Positions 19,560 to 28,467 of a DNA stretch of 64,000 nt are shown here, one piece after another. Position numbers and translations under genes: made by a program. The stretch comes from Xanthomonas hortorum (GTDB taxonomy: Bacteria > Pseudomonadota > Gammaproteobacteria > Xanthomonadales > Xanthomonadaceae). The stretch covers positions 3,979,001 to 4,043,000 of the forward strand of contig NZ_CP101417.1 in the NCBI RefSeq assembly GCF_024339125.1. The letters run 5' to 3'. The first letter of the stretch is position 1. The number at the start of each line of letters is the position of its first letter. Under the pieces are notes generated by a model. It saw only the letters and a list, made by a program, of their open reading frames with translations, was not told the origin of the DNA and did no database searches.

Positions 19560-20939
19560 TTACGGATTGAAATCGATCATCGCCAGGGTTCCCTCGGCGA
19601 TGGTCGACTCCAGATGCAGGCGCCAGCCGAAGCGCTCGCAGATACGCTGAGTCAGGAACAGGCCCAGCCCCGAACCGCCGCCTTGCTTGACCGAGTGTTT
19701 CAATGAGGCGGTGTAACGCTCTGCCGCCAGCGCGGTATCGAAGCCTTCGCCCGAGTCGCGGATGCAGAGCCTGTGCTTGATCAGCGAGACGCGGATGTCG
19801 CCGGCATAGGTATGGTCGGCCGCATTGCGCAGCAGGTTGCCCACGGCAATACGCACCATCGATTCGGATGCGTGCAAGATCAGCGGCTCCAGCGCGTCGA
19901 TGTGGTACTGCACCGGCTTTGCCGAGACCAGATACAGATGGTCCTGGACCAGATCGGGAAGCAGTCCGTGCAGGACGGTGATCTCTTCGCGCTCGGCAGG
20001 GGTTGGTTCGCGCGAAAGATACAGCAGCGCTTCCATGATCTGTTTGAGGTTGCCCACGGCTTCGTCGATGCGATGCAACGGCCGCTGCGCGCGCTCCGGC
20101 AACTGCTGCTTGTGCAGTACATCGGCCGCGCCGGAGATGACGGCCAGCGGCGTGCGGAATTCGTGGCTGGCCTGGTCCAGCAGACTGCGCTCGCGTTCGA
20201 TCGCGCGCGCTACACGTTCCAGGTGCGCGTTCACCTCACGCGCAATCGTATTCAGCTCGCTCTTGCGGTAGTCGGTGGGCAGCCGTTGCGCGGGTTGCAG
20301 CGGGTCCAGCTGCCGCATGCGCCGTGCCAGGTCGGTGACCGGCCGGGTCAGACTGATGAAGAGCCACCAGATCACCAACGCGATCATCGCCAGATTCAAC
20401 AGCATGAACAGCACGCTCACTTGAACGCTTTCGTTCTGCTTGTCTTCGAGCTCGGTCATGTCGATGCTCATGACCAATCGCCCTTGCGGCAGCGTGGTGA
20501 TCAACACCGAGTAACTGCGATCGGGCCGTGTCTGGCCCGGGGGTTCAGCGAACGGCCCCCAATGCGGTTGCAGGATGTTGATGAACTTCCTGGTCAGGAA
20601 GGGGGCTCCCTTGGCGGCTTCAAGATCACCTTCGCCGTAGTAGCCAGGCGTCAGCGCAGCGAAGAAGGCCGGCATTCCTGCGGGGAGTCGCGCAGGATCT
20701 GACACCAGCCAGCCCTGCACCGGGCCATCGGTAGGAAGCGCGCTTTGCAACTCGGCCACAGGCAGGTGCGCAATGCTTTGCGTGCTCGAGGTGAGCAGCT
20801 GTTTCCAGATCGGAGCTTCGATCAACTCCTGGCTCAAAAACCCTTGAACCGCCAACCCCAGGGCAAGCATCGCGCCGGACACGATCAGGCTGCTGCTGAT
20901 CAACCACTGCAGACTTCCCAGGCGCCCGCCAAATCTCAT
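19560..20939 (-). CDS. Membrane sensor histidine kinase
   Basis: A 459-aa two-component sensor. Membrane helices lie near residues 11-35 and about 190-212, enclosing a periplasmic sensor. A HAMP-like linker (SLTRPVTDLARRMRQL) follows, then the dimerisation helix with phospho-acceptor His in DQASHEFRTPLAV, and an ATPase domain with N box (VGNLLRNAADHT), DSGEGF and GGGSGLGLFL. The ATG at 20939 overlaps the stop of the upstream regulator (ATGA), so the two are translationally coupled and form a cognate pair. The input signal is unknown; the operon context points to envelope or lipid A status. Confidence 0.9.
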   Translation of the reverse strand: MRFGGRLGSLQWLISSSLIVSGAMLALGLAVQGFLSQELIEAPIWKQLLTSSTQSIAHLPVAELQSALPTDGPVQGWLVSDPARLPAGMPAFFAALTPGYYGEGDLEAAKGAPFLTRKFINILQPHWGPFAEPPGQTRPDRSYSVLITTLPQGRLVMSIDMTELEDKQNESVQVSVLFMLLNLAMIALVIWWLFISLTRPVTDLARRMRQLDPLQPAQRLPTDYRKSELNTIAREVNAHLERVARAIERERSLLDQASHEFRTPLAVISGAADVLHKQQLPERAQRPLHRIDEAVGNLKQIMEALLYLSREPTPAEREEITVLHGLLPDLVQDHLYLVSAKPVQYHIDALEPLILHASESMVRIAVGNLLRNAADHTYAGDIRVSLIKHRLCIRDSGEGFDTALAAERYTASLKHSVKQGGGSGLGLFLTQRICERFGWRLHLESTIAEGTLAMIDFNP

Positions 20940-21655
20940 CGCGTCCCACCACCCAGGCGATAGCCGACACCGGTGACGGTGTGCAGCAGTTTGTGTTCGC
21001 CGCTCTGATCCAGGGCACGCCGCAACACATGCATGTGGGAACGCAGCAGATCGCCTTCGGGCAATGCGTCGCCCCAGATCAGGCTTTCCAGTCGATCGCG
21101 ACGCACGATTCTCGGGGATTCGCGCATCAGCAATTCCAGCACGTTGCGCAAGGTGCTGGAGAGCACCACGCTGCGCTCGCCGCGCGAGACCTTCAGGCTG
21201 TCCAGGTCGAAGCGCAAATCGCCGACCTGCAGCAAGTGACCCGCTGTTGCTGCATTCGCGCTGGCTCTGCCCACCATCACGCGCAAGCGCATTTCCAGCT
21301 CCGGCAGCGCGACCGGTTTGACCAGATAATCGTCGGCGCCGTTTTCGAACCCGAGCAGCTTGCCCTCCAGCCGATCCTTGGCGGTGAGCATGATGATCGG
21401 CGTGCGGCAGCCATGGTCTTCGCGCAACGTGCGCAGCACGCTCATGCCATCCATGCGCGGCAGCATCCAATCCAGAATGATGGCGTCGTAGCGATTGCTG
21501 ATGGCCAGATTCAGTCCCGAGTTGCCGTCGGGCGCAGCATCGGGTTGATGTCCGCATGCCTCCAGATAATCGAAGATATTGGCCGCCAGTGCACGGTTGT
21601 CTTCGATGATGAGCACCTGCAATACCTGCGCAGGCTGGATCGAGCTGGAGGTCAT
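20936..21655 (-). CDS. OmpR/PhoP-family response regulator
   Basis: Partner of the kinase that overlaps its 3' end. The receiver domain has the acidic pair in LIIEDNR, the phospho-acceptor Asp in AIILDWMLPRMDG, the Thr in MLTAKDR and Lys in YLVKPV. A winged-helix domain follows with RRDRLESLIWGD and the HTVTGVGYRLGG end typical of OmpR-type regulators. The ATG at 21655 is the simplest start; the frame stays open to 21793, so ATGs at 21685, 21706 or 21772 are possible, and the longest would overlap the gene before it. Its targets may include this operon. Confidence 0.88.
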   Translation of the reverse strand: MTSSSIQPAQVLQVLIIEDNRALAANIFDYLEACGHQPDAAPDGNSGLNLAISNRYDAIILDWMLPRMDGMSVLRTLREDHGCRTPIIMLTAKDRLEGKLLGFENGADDYLVKPVALPELEMRLRVMVGRASANAATAGHLLQVGDLRFDLDSLKVSRGERSVVLSSTLRNVLELLMRESPRIVRRDRLESLIWGDALPEGDLLRSHMHVLRRALDQSGEHKLLHTVTGVGYRLGGGTR

Positions 21656-21764
21656 CGCATCGGTGTTTTTCAGGGTGGGAAACATCATACGCAGCATCGT
21701 CTCCATGCACTCGACCAGCTCGCGCAACAGGCGGCCGATCGATGCCAGCAGGGCAGGGGAATGC

Positions 21765-22736
21765 TCAAACATGCAGTAGCCAGCGCCCGGCACCGATCAC
21801 GCCGGCAAGGCTTGCCAGCGCAACACTGAGCAACAGCAGATTGATCGCCCACTTGATGGCGGTGTAGGTCGGCCGATGCCGCGCACGCAGCTGCTTTCCG
21901 CGCGCCATCAGCGGGCTGATCCAGGTGAACAAGGTGCTCGCCGGGCCGCGCTTGTCGCGCGTGTCGTTGGGTGTCATCGCGGCACGTGCGAGCTGGCAGT
22001 ACAGCAGGTTGAACAGCCTTCCCGGCCAGCGCATCGGCCTGGTGACGTCGCACATGAGGATCAGGCGCGCAACATCGGTGTCGTTGCGGACGAAATGCAG
22101 ATAGGTTTCATCGAAGATGAACGCCTGGCCGTCGTGCCAGGCACGCGTCTGGCCATCGACGTCGATGAAGCATTGCGCGGCATTGGGCGTGGCCAGGCCC
22201 AGGTGGTAGCGCAACGAGCAGCCCAGCGGATCGGCATGCGGTGTGAGCCCCGAATGCGGCGGCAGGATCGCAAACATGGCGGCCTTGACCTGCGGATACT
22301 GCGCCAGGATCCGCAGCGTCTGCGGGCAGCTGGCACGCGCCGATGCATGCGTGTAGCCATACCAGCGCAGGTAGTAGCGGCTCCAGCCATATTTGTAGAA
22401 CGTGCGAAATCCCACATCGAACGACGCCACCGAGCCTTCCCGGCGCGCCTCGTCGAAACTGCCGCCAGCCTGGATCGCCAGTGCCTCGTCGCGCATCACT
22501 TCCCAATGTTGCGCAAGCGATGCCAGCGTTGGATAGGCATCCAACGCGACGAACGGGCCACGCGCTGCGCGTTTGGTGAACGTGTAGAGAATCACGTTCG
22601 GCAGGGCGAACACCGGCCAGCTCTTGCGCAGGTATTGCTTCAAGCTGGCATAGCGCGCTCGACCGCGATAGCGGTAGACGTAGGTCATCGCTGCGATCCA
22701 GCTCGCCACCAGGCACAGCAAGGTCCAGGCGATCAT
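21765..22736 (-). CDS. Aspartyl/asparaginyl beta-hydroxylase family (LpxO-like) protein
   Basis: A 2-oxoglutarate/Fe(II) dioxygenase of about 323 aa. N- and C-terminal hydrophobic helices (AWTLLCLVASWIAAM; LLLSVALASLAGVIG) anchor it to the membrane. The catalytic core has SGLTPHADPLGCSLRYHLGL and GQAFIFDETYLHFVRND, supplying the two metal-binding His and the Arg that binds 2-oxoglutarate. LpxO relatives hydroxylate lipid A acyl chains; others modify peptides. Context between a MipA/OmpV-type protein and a PhoP/Q-like pair favours an envelope substrate. Start at 22736 gives the hydrophobic N-terminus; 22757 is an alternative. Confidence 0.8.
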   Translation of the reverse strand: MIAWTLLCLVASWIAAMTYVYRYRGRARYASLKQYLRKSWPVFALPNVILYTFTKRAARGPFVALDAYPTLASLAQHWEVMRDEALAIQAGGSFDEARREGSVASFDVGFRTFYKYGWSRYYLRWYGYTHASARASCPQTLRILAQYPQVKAAMFAILPPHSGLTPHADPLGCSLRYHLGLATPNAAQCFIDVDGQTRAWHDGQAFIFDETYLHFVRNDTDVARLILMCDVTRPMRWPGRLFNLLYCQLARAAMTPNDTRDKRGPASTLFTWISPLMARGKQLRARHRPTYTAIKWAINLLLLSVALASLAGVIGAGRWLLHV

Positions 22737-22800
22737 GCTGCGCTCGCGCGCAGGCATCGCTTACATTGCCGCTGCATGGCGGCGGCATGGCCCGGTGTCA

Positions 22801-23607
22801 TCAAAAGCCCCTGGAAAAACCGATCAACACCGTGCCGACGCCGTCGGTATCGGGTTCGAGCAGCGGGCTGTCGCTGAGCTTGCTGGGCAACACGCTGTAT
22901 TGCAGGCGCGTCATGAACTGCCAGCGCTTGCCGATCGGTCGCACATAAGTGACACCCACGGTCGGCACGGTGGCCGAATCCGGCTTGTAATCCACCACAC
23001 CGCGCGCGACTTCCTCGTCCAGCGTGCCGTAGTAGTAATTGGCCATGTCCTTGGAGAGGTGGCTGATGCTGACGCTGGGCGTCAATCGGCCGCGTCCCAC
23101 GCTGATGGGGTAGCCGTAACGCGCAGTCAATTCGTAGCCTTCGCTGGTGCCGGTCACGTCGGCTTTGGCCGTGAATTCGAATTCGCCTGCCGCGTCTTCC
23201 CATGTACCGACCAGACCCAGGTCCAGACTGTCATCGCGATCTTCCAGCAACGCGCGATCGATGCCGTTGCGCGCCAATTCCTCGCTACCCAGATCGTCTG
23301 CCGCCACGCCGTCCATGCGTAGCGCCGCAATCGCATCCAGGCTGAAGGTCTCGCCTTTGACGATGTGGTATCCGCCGGTGATACCGCGCAAGAACACCCG
23401 CTCGCCCTCGAACAGGATCAATGGCACCGGGTTGATCCGCGTGCCCTCACCGGCGAACGGGCTATCCGAGGCAATCGCGCCCAGGCCCAGGCCCCAGCGA
23501 TAAGGCGATTGTTCGGCCAGCGATGGGTCCGCTTCCGGTGTGGTCTGCGCTGCGGCGAGAGAGGGGAGTGCCAATAGTGTGGCGAGGAAGAAACGGGAAT
23601 GCGTCAT
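22801..23607 (-). CDS. MipA/OmpV-family outer-membrane protein
   Basis: A 268-aa outer-membrane protein with a signal peptide (MTHSRFFLATLLALPSLAAA) and the MipA/OmpV pattern: YRWGLGLGAIASDSPFAG early, INPVPLILFEGERVFL, and a barrel ending IGFSRGF with terminal Phe. MipA scaffolds murein enzymes in E. coli; many relatives are adaptive porin-like proteins under two-component control. It is the first gene of a four-gene minus-strand operon (mipA-like, hydroxylase, regulator, kinase), with about 64 bp to the hydroxylase start. Confidence 0.85.
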   Translation of the reverse strand: MTHSRFFLATLLALPSLAAAQTTPEADPSLAEQSPYRWGLGLGAIASDSPFAGEGTRINPVPLILFEGERVFLRGITGGYHIVKGETFSLDAIAALRMDGVAADDLGSEELARNGIDRALLEDRDDSLDLGLVGTWEDAAGEFEFTAKADVTGTSEGYELTARYGYPISVGRGRLTPSVSISHLSKDMANYYYGTLDEEVARGVVDYKPDSATVPTVGVTYVRPIGKRWQFMTRLQYSVLPSKLSDSPLLEPDTDGVGTVLIGFSRGF

Positions 23608-23885
23608 GGGGAGGCTTCAGTGGGAGAGGGCAGCGCCGCCGCTGTGCCGACCCGCGGTCGAGCAGGGAGCGATGGCGCGGCAGCAGCGTGCGTCATGCAT
23701 GTCGGCCAAATGTCGGCAGTGCAGCAGCGGCGCTTGCGACGTTCCACCGACATCGGCGTGGCAACGTGCAGCGCAATCGCACTGCGTCCTACGCCGTCTT
23801 GCTTGCCACCACGATGCTTCGCCTATGGAGTTCGCCATGACCGCTTTCTGTAGTTGCCTGTCGTCTTCATCGCCGATACCGCCGT

Positions 23886-24074
23886 ATGCGAGATGAGGCG
23901 ACGATCCTGACGTTGGCGCTGAAGATTGTTCCTGTTGCCGAAGCGGCCGCTTGGTTTCATCACGACCCGATTCGCGAGCTGGGAGGTAAGACGGCAGCCG
24001 AACTCGCCGCGCGGGGTCATTCCGCCCAGGTCGTCAGGTTTCTGCAGTCGGTTCTGCGCGGCGAACGCGACTGA
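23886..24074 (+). CDS. Small Xre/MbcA/ParS toxin-binding-domain-like protein
   Basis: A 62-aa frame whose sequence AAAWFHHDPIRELGGKTAAE followed by LAARGHSAQVVRFLQSVL resembles the DUF2384 domain found at the C-terminus of RES/Xre-type antitoxins. The normal N-terminal helix-turn-helix is absent and no RES toxin is nearby, so it is either a small stand-alone domain or a remnant of an antitoxin. No strong ribosome site was found before the ATG at 23886. Confidence 0.4.
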   Translation: MRDEATILTLALKIVPVAEAAAWFHHDPIRELGGKTAAELAARGHSAQVVRFLQSVLRGERD

Positions 24075-24137
24075 AAAGGATGCAGAGCGCGGGCCTTGCG
24101 CGCCGGCCGGGCCAAGCCAGCAGTGCCGGCTGAATAT

Positions 24138-24199
24138 GTGCTACTTGCACTCTTTTTTCGATGGGCCTAAGCTGCCGCCAGATTAAGTGCATATTGCAC
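24138..24199. promoter_or_regulatory. Two MarR-type palindromic operators before the FAD monooxygenase
   Basis: GTGCTACTTGCAC (24138-24150) and GTGCATATTGCAC (24187-24199) are near-identical inverted repeats with GTGCA half-sites, centred 49 bp apart. The second lies just before the coding start and overlaps a possible GTG start, arguing that translation begins downstream (24208 or 24214). A related palindrome precedes the marR gene on the far side of the monooxygenase. The likely promoter lies between or across the two sites, so binding would block transcription. Confidence 0.6.
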
Positions 24200-24213
24200 A
24201 TATATGGATGGCC

Positions 24214-25731
24214 ATGAACGACGACAAAGACCTCGATGTGCTGATCTGCGGCGCCGGTGCCGCCGGCCTGACCCTGGCGCTGGAGCTGGCGCGCCGGGGA
24301 GTGAAGTTCCGCTTGATCGACAAGATCAGCGAGCCGTTCGGTGGCTCGCGCGGCAAGGGCATCCAACCGAGAACGCTGGAGATTTTCGAAGACCTGGGCA
24401 TCGCAAACCGCCTGGTAACCGTGGGCGGCCCGTATCCGCCTGAACGCAGTTATGCTCAGGACGGCAGCTACACGGACGCCGAACCCGATCGTGCGGAGCC
24501 GACCATGACCGAGCCGTTTGCGCAGCCATTGATGGCCCCGCAATTCCTGACCGAGCGCGTGTTACGCGAGCGTCTCGCCGAGTTCGGGCATGCCCCGCAC
24601 TATGGATGCGAGCTGGTCGGACTGGAGCAGCACGCCACCGGCGTGAGCGTGCAGCTAAGCGATGGCGGCGGGCCACAGGTGATCCGCTGCCGCTATCTTG
24701 TGGCAACCGATGGCGGCCGCAGCTTTGTGCGGCAGGCACTCGCGATCAATTTCCCCGGCAAGACGCTGGGCGTGCGCGCAATCGTGGCCGACGTGGTCAT
24801 CCGTGGTCTGGATCGGGCGTGTTGGCACCGCTTCAACCAGGCGTCGATGCAAACCCAGATTTCGTTTTGCCCGCTGGCGGGGACCGATTGGTTCCAGATC
24901 CAGGCACCGGTGCCGCTGGAAGGCGACATCGATCTGTCGGTCGGCGGCCTCAACGCGATGATCGCCGCGCGCATCGGCGACACCGCAATCCGCGTCGAGC
25001 AGGTGTTCTGGGCATCGGCATATGCGATGAACGCGCGACTGGCCGACCGTTATCGCGTCGGGCGCATCTTGCTGGCTGGCGACGCCGCCCATATCCATCC
25101 ACCGACTGGCGGGCAGGGGCTCAATACCAGCGTGCAGGATGCCTACAACCTGGGTTGGAAACTGGCTGCGGTGGTGCGCGGTGCGTCCGAGAGCCTGCTC
25201 GACAGCTACGAGCAGGAACGCCGGCCAATCGCTGCCGCAATGCTGGGCCTGTCGGTCAAGCTGCTCGACGCAGCCAAGCAGGGCGACTTGCGCCGTAGTC
25301 GGCAGACGCAGCAACTGGACCTGCACTACGACGCCTCTGTATTGGTGTGGCCGACCACCTCTACGACCGCGATCGCCTCCGGTTGGCGCGCACCGGATGC
25401 ACCCTTGCTTGGCGCGGCAGGGCAGGCAACGCGCCTGTTCGAGCTGTTCAAGGGACCGCACTGGACGTTGTTGGCTTACCAGATCGCTGCACACACGCTG
25501 CCGTGTTATCCGGGTGTTCGCAGCTATTCGATCGGTAGCGACGGCGATCTGCAGGATCCGGGCCAGCAGATCGAACGTGCCTATGGGCTGGCAGCGGGCG
25601 ATCTGGTGCTAGTGCGGCCGGACGGCTACGTTGCCCTCACCGGCCGCATCGAGGCAACGCAGCGCATCACCGACTACCTGCACACGACCGGTGTTGTTGC
25701 GACAGAGCATGCCGAATTCGAGTTGATGTGA
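24214..25731 (+). CDS. FAD-dependent aromatic monooxygenase (class A hydroxylase)
   Basis: A 505-aa flavoprotein that hydroxylates aromatic compounds using NAD(P)H and oxygen. The FAD-binding fingerprint is at the N-terminus (VLICGAGAAGLTLALELARR), and the second FAD motif is RILLAGDAAHIHPPTGGQGL with the following NTSVQDAYNLGWKLA. A DG motif is seen at YLVATDGGRSFVR. The C-terminal thioredoxin-like tail fits PheA/MhpA-like enzymes. ATG 24214 has GGATGG just upstream and clears the operator. Substrate unknown. The convergent MarR gene and matching operators suggest induction by an aromatic ligand. Confidence 0.85.
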   Translation: MNDDKDLDVLICGAGAAGLTLALELARRGVKFRLIDKISEPFGGSRGKGIQPRTLEIFEDLGIANRLVTVGGPYPPERSYAQDGSYTDAEPDRAEPTMTEPFAQPLMAPQFLTERVLRERLAEFGHAPHYGCELVGLEQHATGVSVQLSDGGGPQVIRCRYLVATDGGRSFVRQALAINFPGKTLGVRAIVADVVIRGLDRACWHRFNQASMQTQISFCPLAGTDWFQIQAPVPLEGDIDLSVGGLNAMIAARIGDTAIRVEQVFWASAYAMNARLADRYRVGRILLAGDAAHIHPPTGGQGLNTSVQDAYNLGWKLAAVVRGASESLLDSYEQERRPIAAAMLGLSVKLLDAAKQGDLRRSRQTQQLDLHYDASVLVWPTTSTTAIASGWRAPDAPLLGAAGQATRLFELFKGPHWTLLAYQIAAHTLPCYPGVRSYSIGSDGDLQDPGQQIERAYGLAAGDLVLVRPDGYVALTGRIEATQRITDYLHTTGVVATEHAEFELM

Positions 25732-25799
25732 TCATTCGAATCGACAAGTGTGAAGCTCCCGCGTAGGTCTCCTTCAGGTCGCAGAGATGACTGGGCCTC

Positions 25800-26270
25800 T
25801 TATGGAACGCCGCGTTTGAGATCGTCCGCAAACTTGCGCATCAGACGCACCAGTGCATCGAGATCGCGCTCTTTCCATTCGGAAAAGATGGAGAACCCGA
25901 TCTTCTTGCGCGCTTCATCGACCTTGTCGGTCATCGTCTTTCCCTTCCTGGTGATCACCGCCTCGCGCACACGACGGTCGGCAGCGCTCTCGCGCCGGCT
26001 GACCAGGCCTTGTTCTTCCAGCTTTGCAATCTGCCGGCTGACGGTGGTGTAGTCGCGCCCCACGCGATCGGCAAGTTCGACCACGCCGATCGGCCCGAAC
26101 CGTTCAATCAATACCAGCAGCGGAAATTGCGCGCGCTCCAGGGTGATCCCAGCCTCCAGAATCATCGCTGCATCGCGCTGCGGTTGGTTCATCACACCAA
26201 CGATCTCAAGCAGCGCGCCATGCAGCTCACGCAGTCGTGCACCTTCAGGCGTGTCTTCGGTTTTCTTCAT
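25800..26270 (-). CDS. MarR-family transcriptional regulator
   Basis: A 156-aa repressor with a winged helix: LLVLIERFGPIGVVELADRV, then the recognition helix DYTTVSRQIAKLEEQGLV and the wing RRESAADRRVREAVITRKG. Members bind short palindromes as dimers and release DNA on binding phenolic ligands. A palindrome GGGTGCATTTTACACCC lies 24 bp upstream of its start, so it probably represses itself, and related sites precede the convergent monooxygenase. The two genes end 68 bp apart. Confidence 0.9.
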   Translation of the reverse strand: MKKTEDTPEGARLRELHGALLEIVGVMNQPQRDAAMILEAGITLERAQFPLLVLIERFGPIGVVELADRVGRDYTTVSRQIAKLEEQGLVSRRESAADRRVREAVITRKGKTMTDKVDEARKKIGFSIFSEWKERDLDALVRLMRKFADDLKRGVP

Positions 26271-26293
26271 CAGGGCCGGGCCTTGCGTTCAAT

Positions 26294-26310
26294 GGGTGCA
26301 TTTTACACCC
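26294..26310. promoter_or_regulatory. MarR-type operator upstream of marR
   Basis: GGGTGCATTTTACACCC is an inverted repeat whose GTGCA half-site matches the two palindromes before the monooxygenase. It is 24 bp upstream of the marR start codon, the expected place for autorepression. Confidence 0.55.
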
Positions 26311-26429
26311 ACTGATGACTGGTAACCGCCCGTCATGAATGACGATCGTGCAGACCATAGGACCTGGGCGTGCATGTCCGATCTGTCGTAGCTTGATCAC
26401 GTGTCGCCGTTGAACCGATGGCTGTCTTG

Positions 26430-27116
26430 CTACGCGTTCTTGCTGGGCACAGGGCTCATGGCCATGACGGCGGCTTCCAGACGGATCAGGTAATCGCTGA
26501 ATCCGCCGGTGGCGCGGGCGTCGCGGCGGGCGCTGGTGTTGACGACCGGGGTGACCAGGCGCGCGATGTGCATGCCGGCGTCTTCCAGTGCGCAGACCAG
26601 GGCGACGTCTTCGCTGGAGGTGCGCGTGGAAAAACCGCCGGCGGCCAGGTAGGCAGCTGCGCTCATGCCCAGGTTGGCGCCGTGCACATGCGGATGGCCG
26701 TCACAGCGGATTTCCGTGTCCATGAAGGCTTTGCGCGTCTCCGGCCGAAAGTCGCGCCAATCGCCAACCTCCACGACGCCGCAGAATACATCGGCCGCAC
26801 AGCCAAGCTGGGCCGACAGCCAGTCTGGTGGCACGCGGGTGTCGGCATCGGTGAAGGCAAGCCAGCGCGCACCGCGAGAGATTGCCGCAGAAGCCGCTGC
26901 CGCACGCGCAATGCCGACGCCGCCGCTGGTCTTGAGCGTCATGGCGCCATGCGAACGGGCAATGCTGCCAGTGAGGTCGGTGCAGCGGTCGAGCGCGACA
27001 TGGATTTCCACGCGCTCGCCATACAACTGCGGATGCCCTGCCGCCACCAGGATGGATTGTAGACACTGCCCAATCAACGCTGCTTCGTTATGCGCCGGAA
27101 TGGTCACCGCAATCAT
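26430..27116 (-). CDS. Family 2 glycosyltransferase
   Basis: A 228-aa GT-A enzyme starting at the ATG at 27116, which overlaps the preceding stop (ATGA). It shows the nucleotide-sugar fold start (MIAVTIPAHNEAALIGQCLQ), the metal-binding DADTRVP motif and an HGANLGMSAAAYLAAGGF acceptor-side motif. No membrane segments. It is the last gene of a four-gene operon with an acyl-CoA-dehydrogenase-like protein, a PIG-L deacetylase and a methyltransferase, so the group probably builds or modifies one glycosylated product. The product is unknown. Confidence 0.85.
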   Translation of the reverse strand: MIAVTIPAHNEAALIGQCLQSILVAAGHPQLYGERVEIHVALDRCTDLTGSIARSHGAMTLKTSGGVGIARAAAASAAISRGARWLAFTDADTRVPPDWLSAQLGCAADVFCGVVEVGDWRDFRPETRKAFMDTEIRCDGHPHVHGANLGMSAAAYLAAGGFSTRTSSEDVALVCALEDAGMHIARLVTPVVNTSARRDARATGGFSDYLIRLEAAVMAMSPVPSKNA

Positions 27117-27709
27117 CGCAGGCACTCCTGTTGCGCAATCGACGGTCCAGCCATCCATGCCTGCAGCACGAAATCAGGGTCTTGATACGTGCACAGCGTT
27201 TCCAGCGCCAATGCATCGTTCAATCCTTCATGCACCCGCTCTGCACTGCGCAGCGCGCCCTGGAAGTCGTGACGCCAGTGACAGGCGACGAGGCAACCGC
27301 GCTCGCTGAGCGATTGCGCAAACAGTGCAGCGGTTTTTTCGAATGCGGCATCTTCCAGGTAATAACCGACCTCACTGAACACGATCAGATCGAAGCTGCC
27401 CTCCGGCCAATCCGCAGGATGCGCCGCTTGTTGCAGGGTCACATGGCGCATCTGGTCGACGCGCGCACTCGCCAGATCGACCGCCTGCTGAGAGAGATCG
27501 GTGGCCAGCAACGCGTCGCAGCGTTGCCCGAGTGCTGCAGTGAGTTCTCCGTTGGAACATCCAAATTCCCAACCTTTTGCAAAGCGTCGATAGGGCAGGG
27601 TGCCGAGCAGGATCTCGCGTTTGCGCTGCTCGTACCAACGCGAGCGATAGCCGAACGGGTCGTCGTCGGCATACAGCTGCTCGAAATGCGCGACGCTCAA
27701 GGCCGTCAT
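27113..27709 (-). CDS. SAM-dependent methyltransferase (NodS-like)
   Basis: A 198-aa class I methyltransferase. The SAM-binding loop is GWEFGCSNGELTAAL, with the acidic residue in LLATDLS and a later FDLIVFSEVGYYL motif. The N-terminus (FEQLYADDDPFGYRSRWYEQ) matches the NodS type, which N-methylates deacetylated amino-sugar oligomers. That fits the deacetylase just upstream: deacetylation would expose an amine for methylation. It overlaps its neighbours by 4 bp on both sides, meaning tight translational coupling. Confidence 0.85.
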   Translation of the reverse strand: MTALSVAHFEQLYADDDPFGYRSRWYEQRKREILLGTLPYRRFAKGWEFGCSNGELTAALGQRCDALLATDLSQQAVDLASARVDQMRHVTLQQAAHPADWPEGSFDLIVFSEVGYYLEDAAFEKTAALFAQSLSERGCLVACHWRHDFQGALRSAERVHEGLNDALALETLCTYQDPDFVLQAWMAGPSIAQQECLR

Positions 27710-28467
27710 CGGATGAACACCTCAAAAGAGCGATCGAACCGTTCCAATACGTGCAATGGCAGGATCGGCGCCGCAACAGCCGGCGTGCACTGACCGATCT
27801 GCGTTGCGAAACACTGGATGGCCTGCCGCTTCGCCTCCATCACTGCGGGAGCCAGATCGAATCGGGTCGCACGCTCGTCGGTAAAGACGCCATCGTCCGG
27901 TTGCGACCAATGCCATGCCCAGACCGGGTATTGCAGCAAGCGCGCACCGTGGGTGTCGCAGGCAGCCTTGGTGGCGCGCGATGCGGCTTCGTGATCGGGA
28001 TGGCCGTCGCGTTGCCAGGTCACCAGCACCGTATCGTTTGCATCGAGCAAGCCGCCCACGGCCTCTGCAATGCGCACCTCGCACGCAGCCAGCGCGCCGT
28101 CACCCAATGCAAGATGGATCAACGCGCCTGGCAACAGACCCAGATGTTGAACGGCTGCGTCGAGCTCCAGCCGACGCGCAGGGCCAAGCACCTGCGGCGC
28201 CCAGCCCGGTTCGTCGGGATACGCCAGCTCGCCGTCGGTGAGCGCAATGATCAGCACAGGTACACCAGCCGCGCGTGCAGCTGCGATGAGCCCACCGCAG
28301 CCAAGCACTTCATCGTCAGGGTGGGGCGCGACCACGACCAGCCGAGGGCTGCCTTGCAGCAGTTGCGATAGCGAGCTGCGCGGCATGCCACTCAGACACG
28401 CTGCATCGCGCCACACCGACTCGGGTGTGCCTGCGCCTTCGATTGGCTGACCGGTCAAATCTTCCAT
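27706..28467 (-). CDS. PIG-L/LmbE-family deacetylase
   Basis: A 253-aa zinc-dependent amidase that removes N-acetyl groups from sugars. The metal site is visible as APHPDDEVLGCGG with a further His in DGHPDHEAAS. Relatives deacetylate N-acetylglucosaminyl lipids or pseudodisaccharides (MshB, BshB). No signal peptide, so it acts in the cytoplasm. It overlaps the upstream dehydrogenase-like gene by 13 bp and the methyltransferase by 4 bp. Confidence 0.88.
   Translation of the reverse strand: MEDLTGQPIEGAGTPESVWRDAACLSGMPRSSLSQLLQGSPRLVVVAPHPDDEVLGCGGLIAAARAAGVPVLIIALTDGELAYPDEPGWAPQVLGPARRLELDAAVQHLGLLPGALIHLALGDGALAACEVRIAEAVGGLLDANDTVLVTWQRDGHPDHEAASRATKAACDTHGARLLQYPVWAWHWSQPDDGVFTDERATRFDLAPAVMEAKRQAIQCFATQIGQCTPAVAAPILPLHVLERFDRSFEVFIR

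Noticed and set aside
19560..21710. Single 716-aa protein joining kinase and upstream sequence
   Set aside because: The upstream part is out-of-frame sequence of the response regulator. The kinase starts at 20939 with an ATGA overlap.
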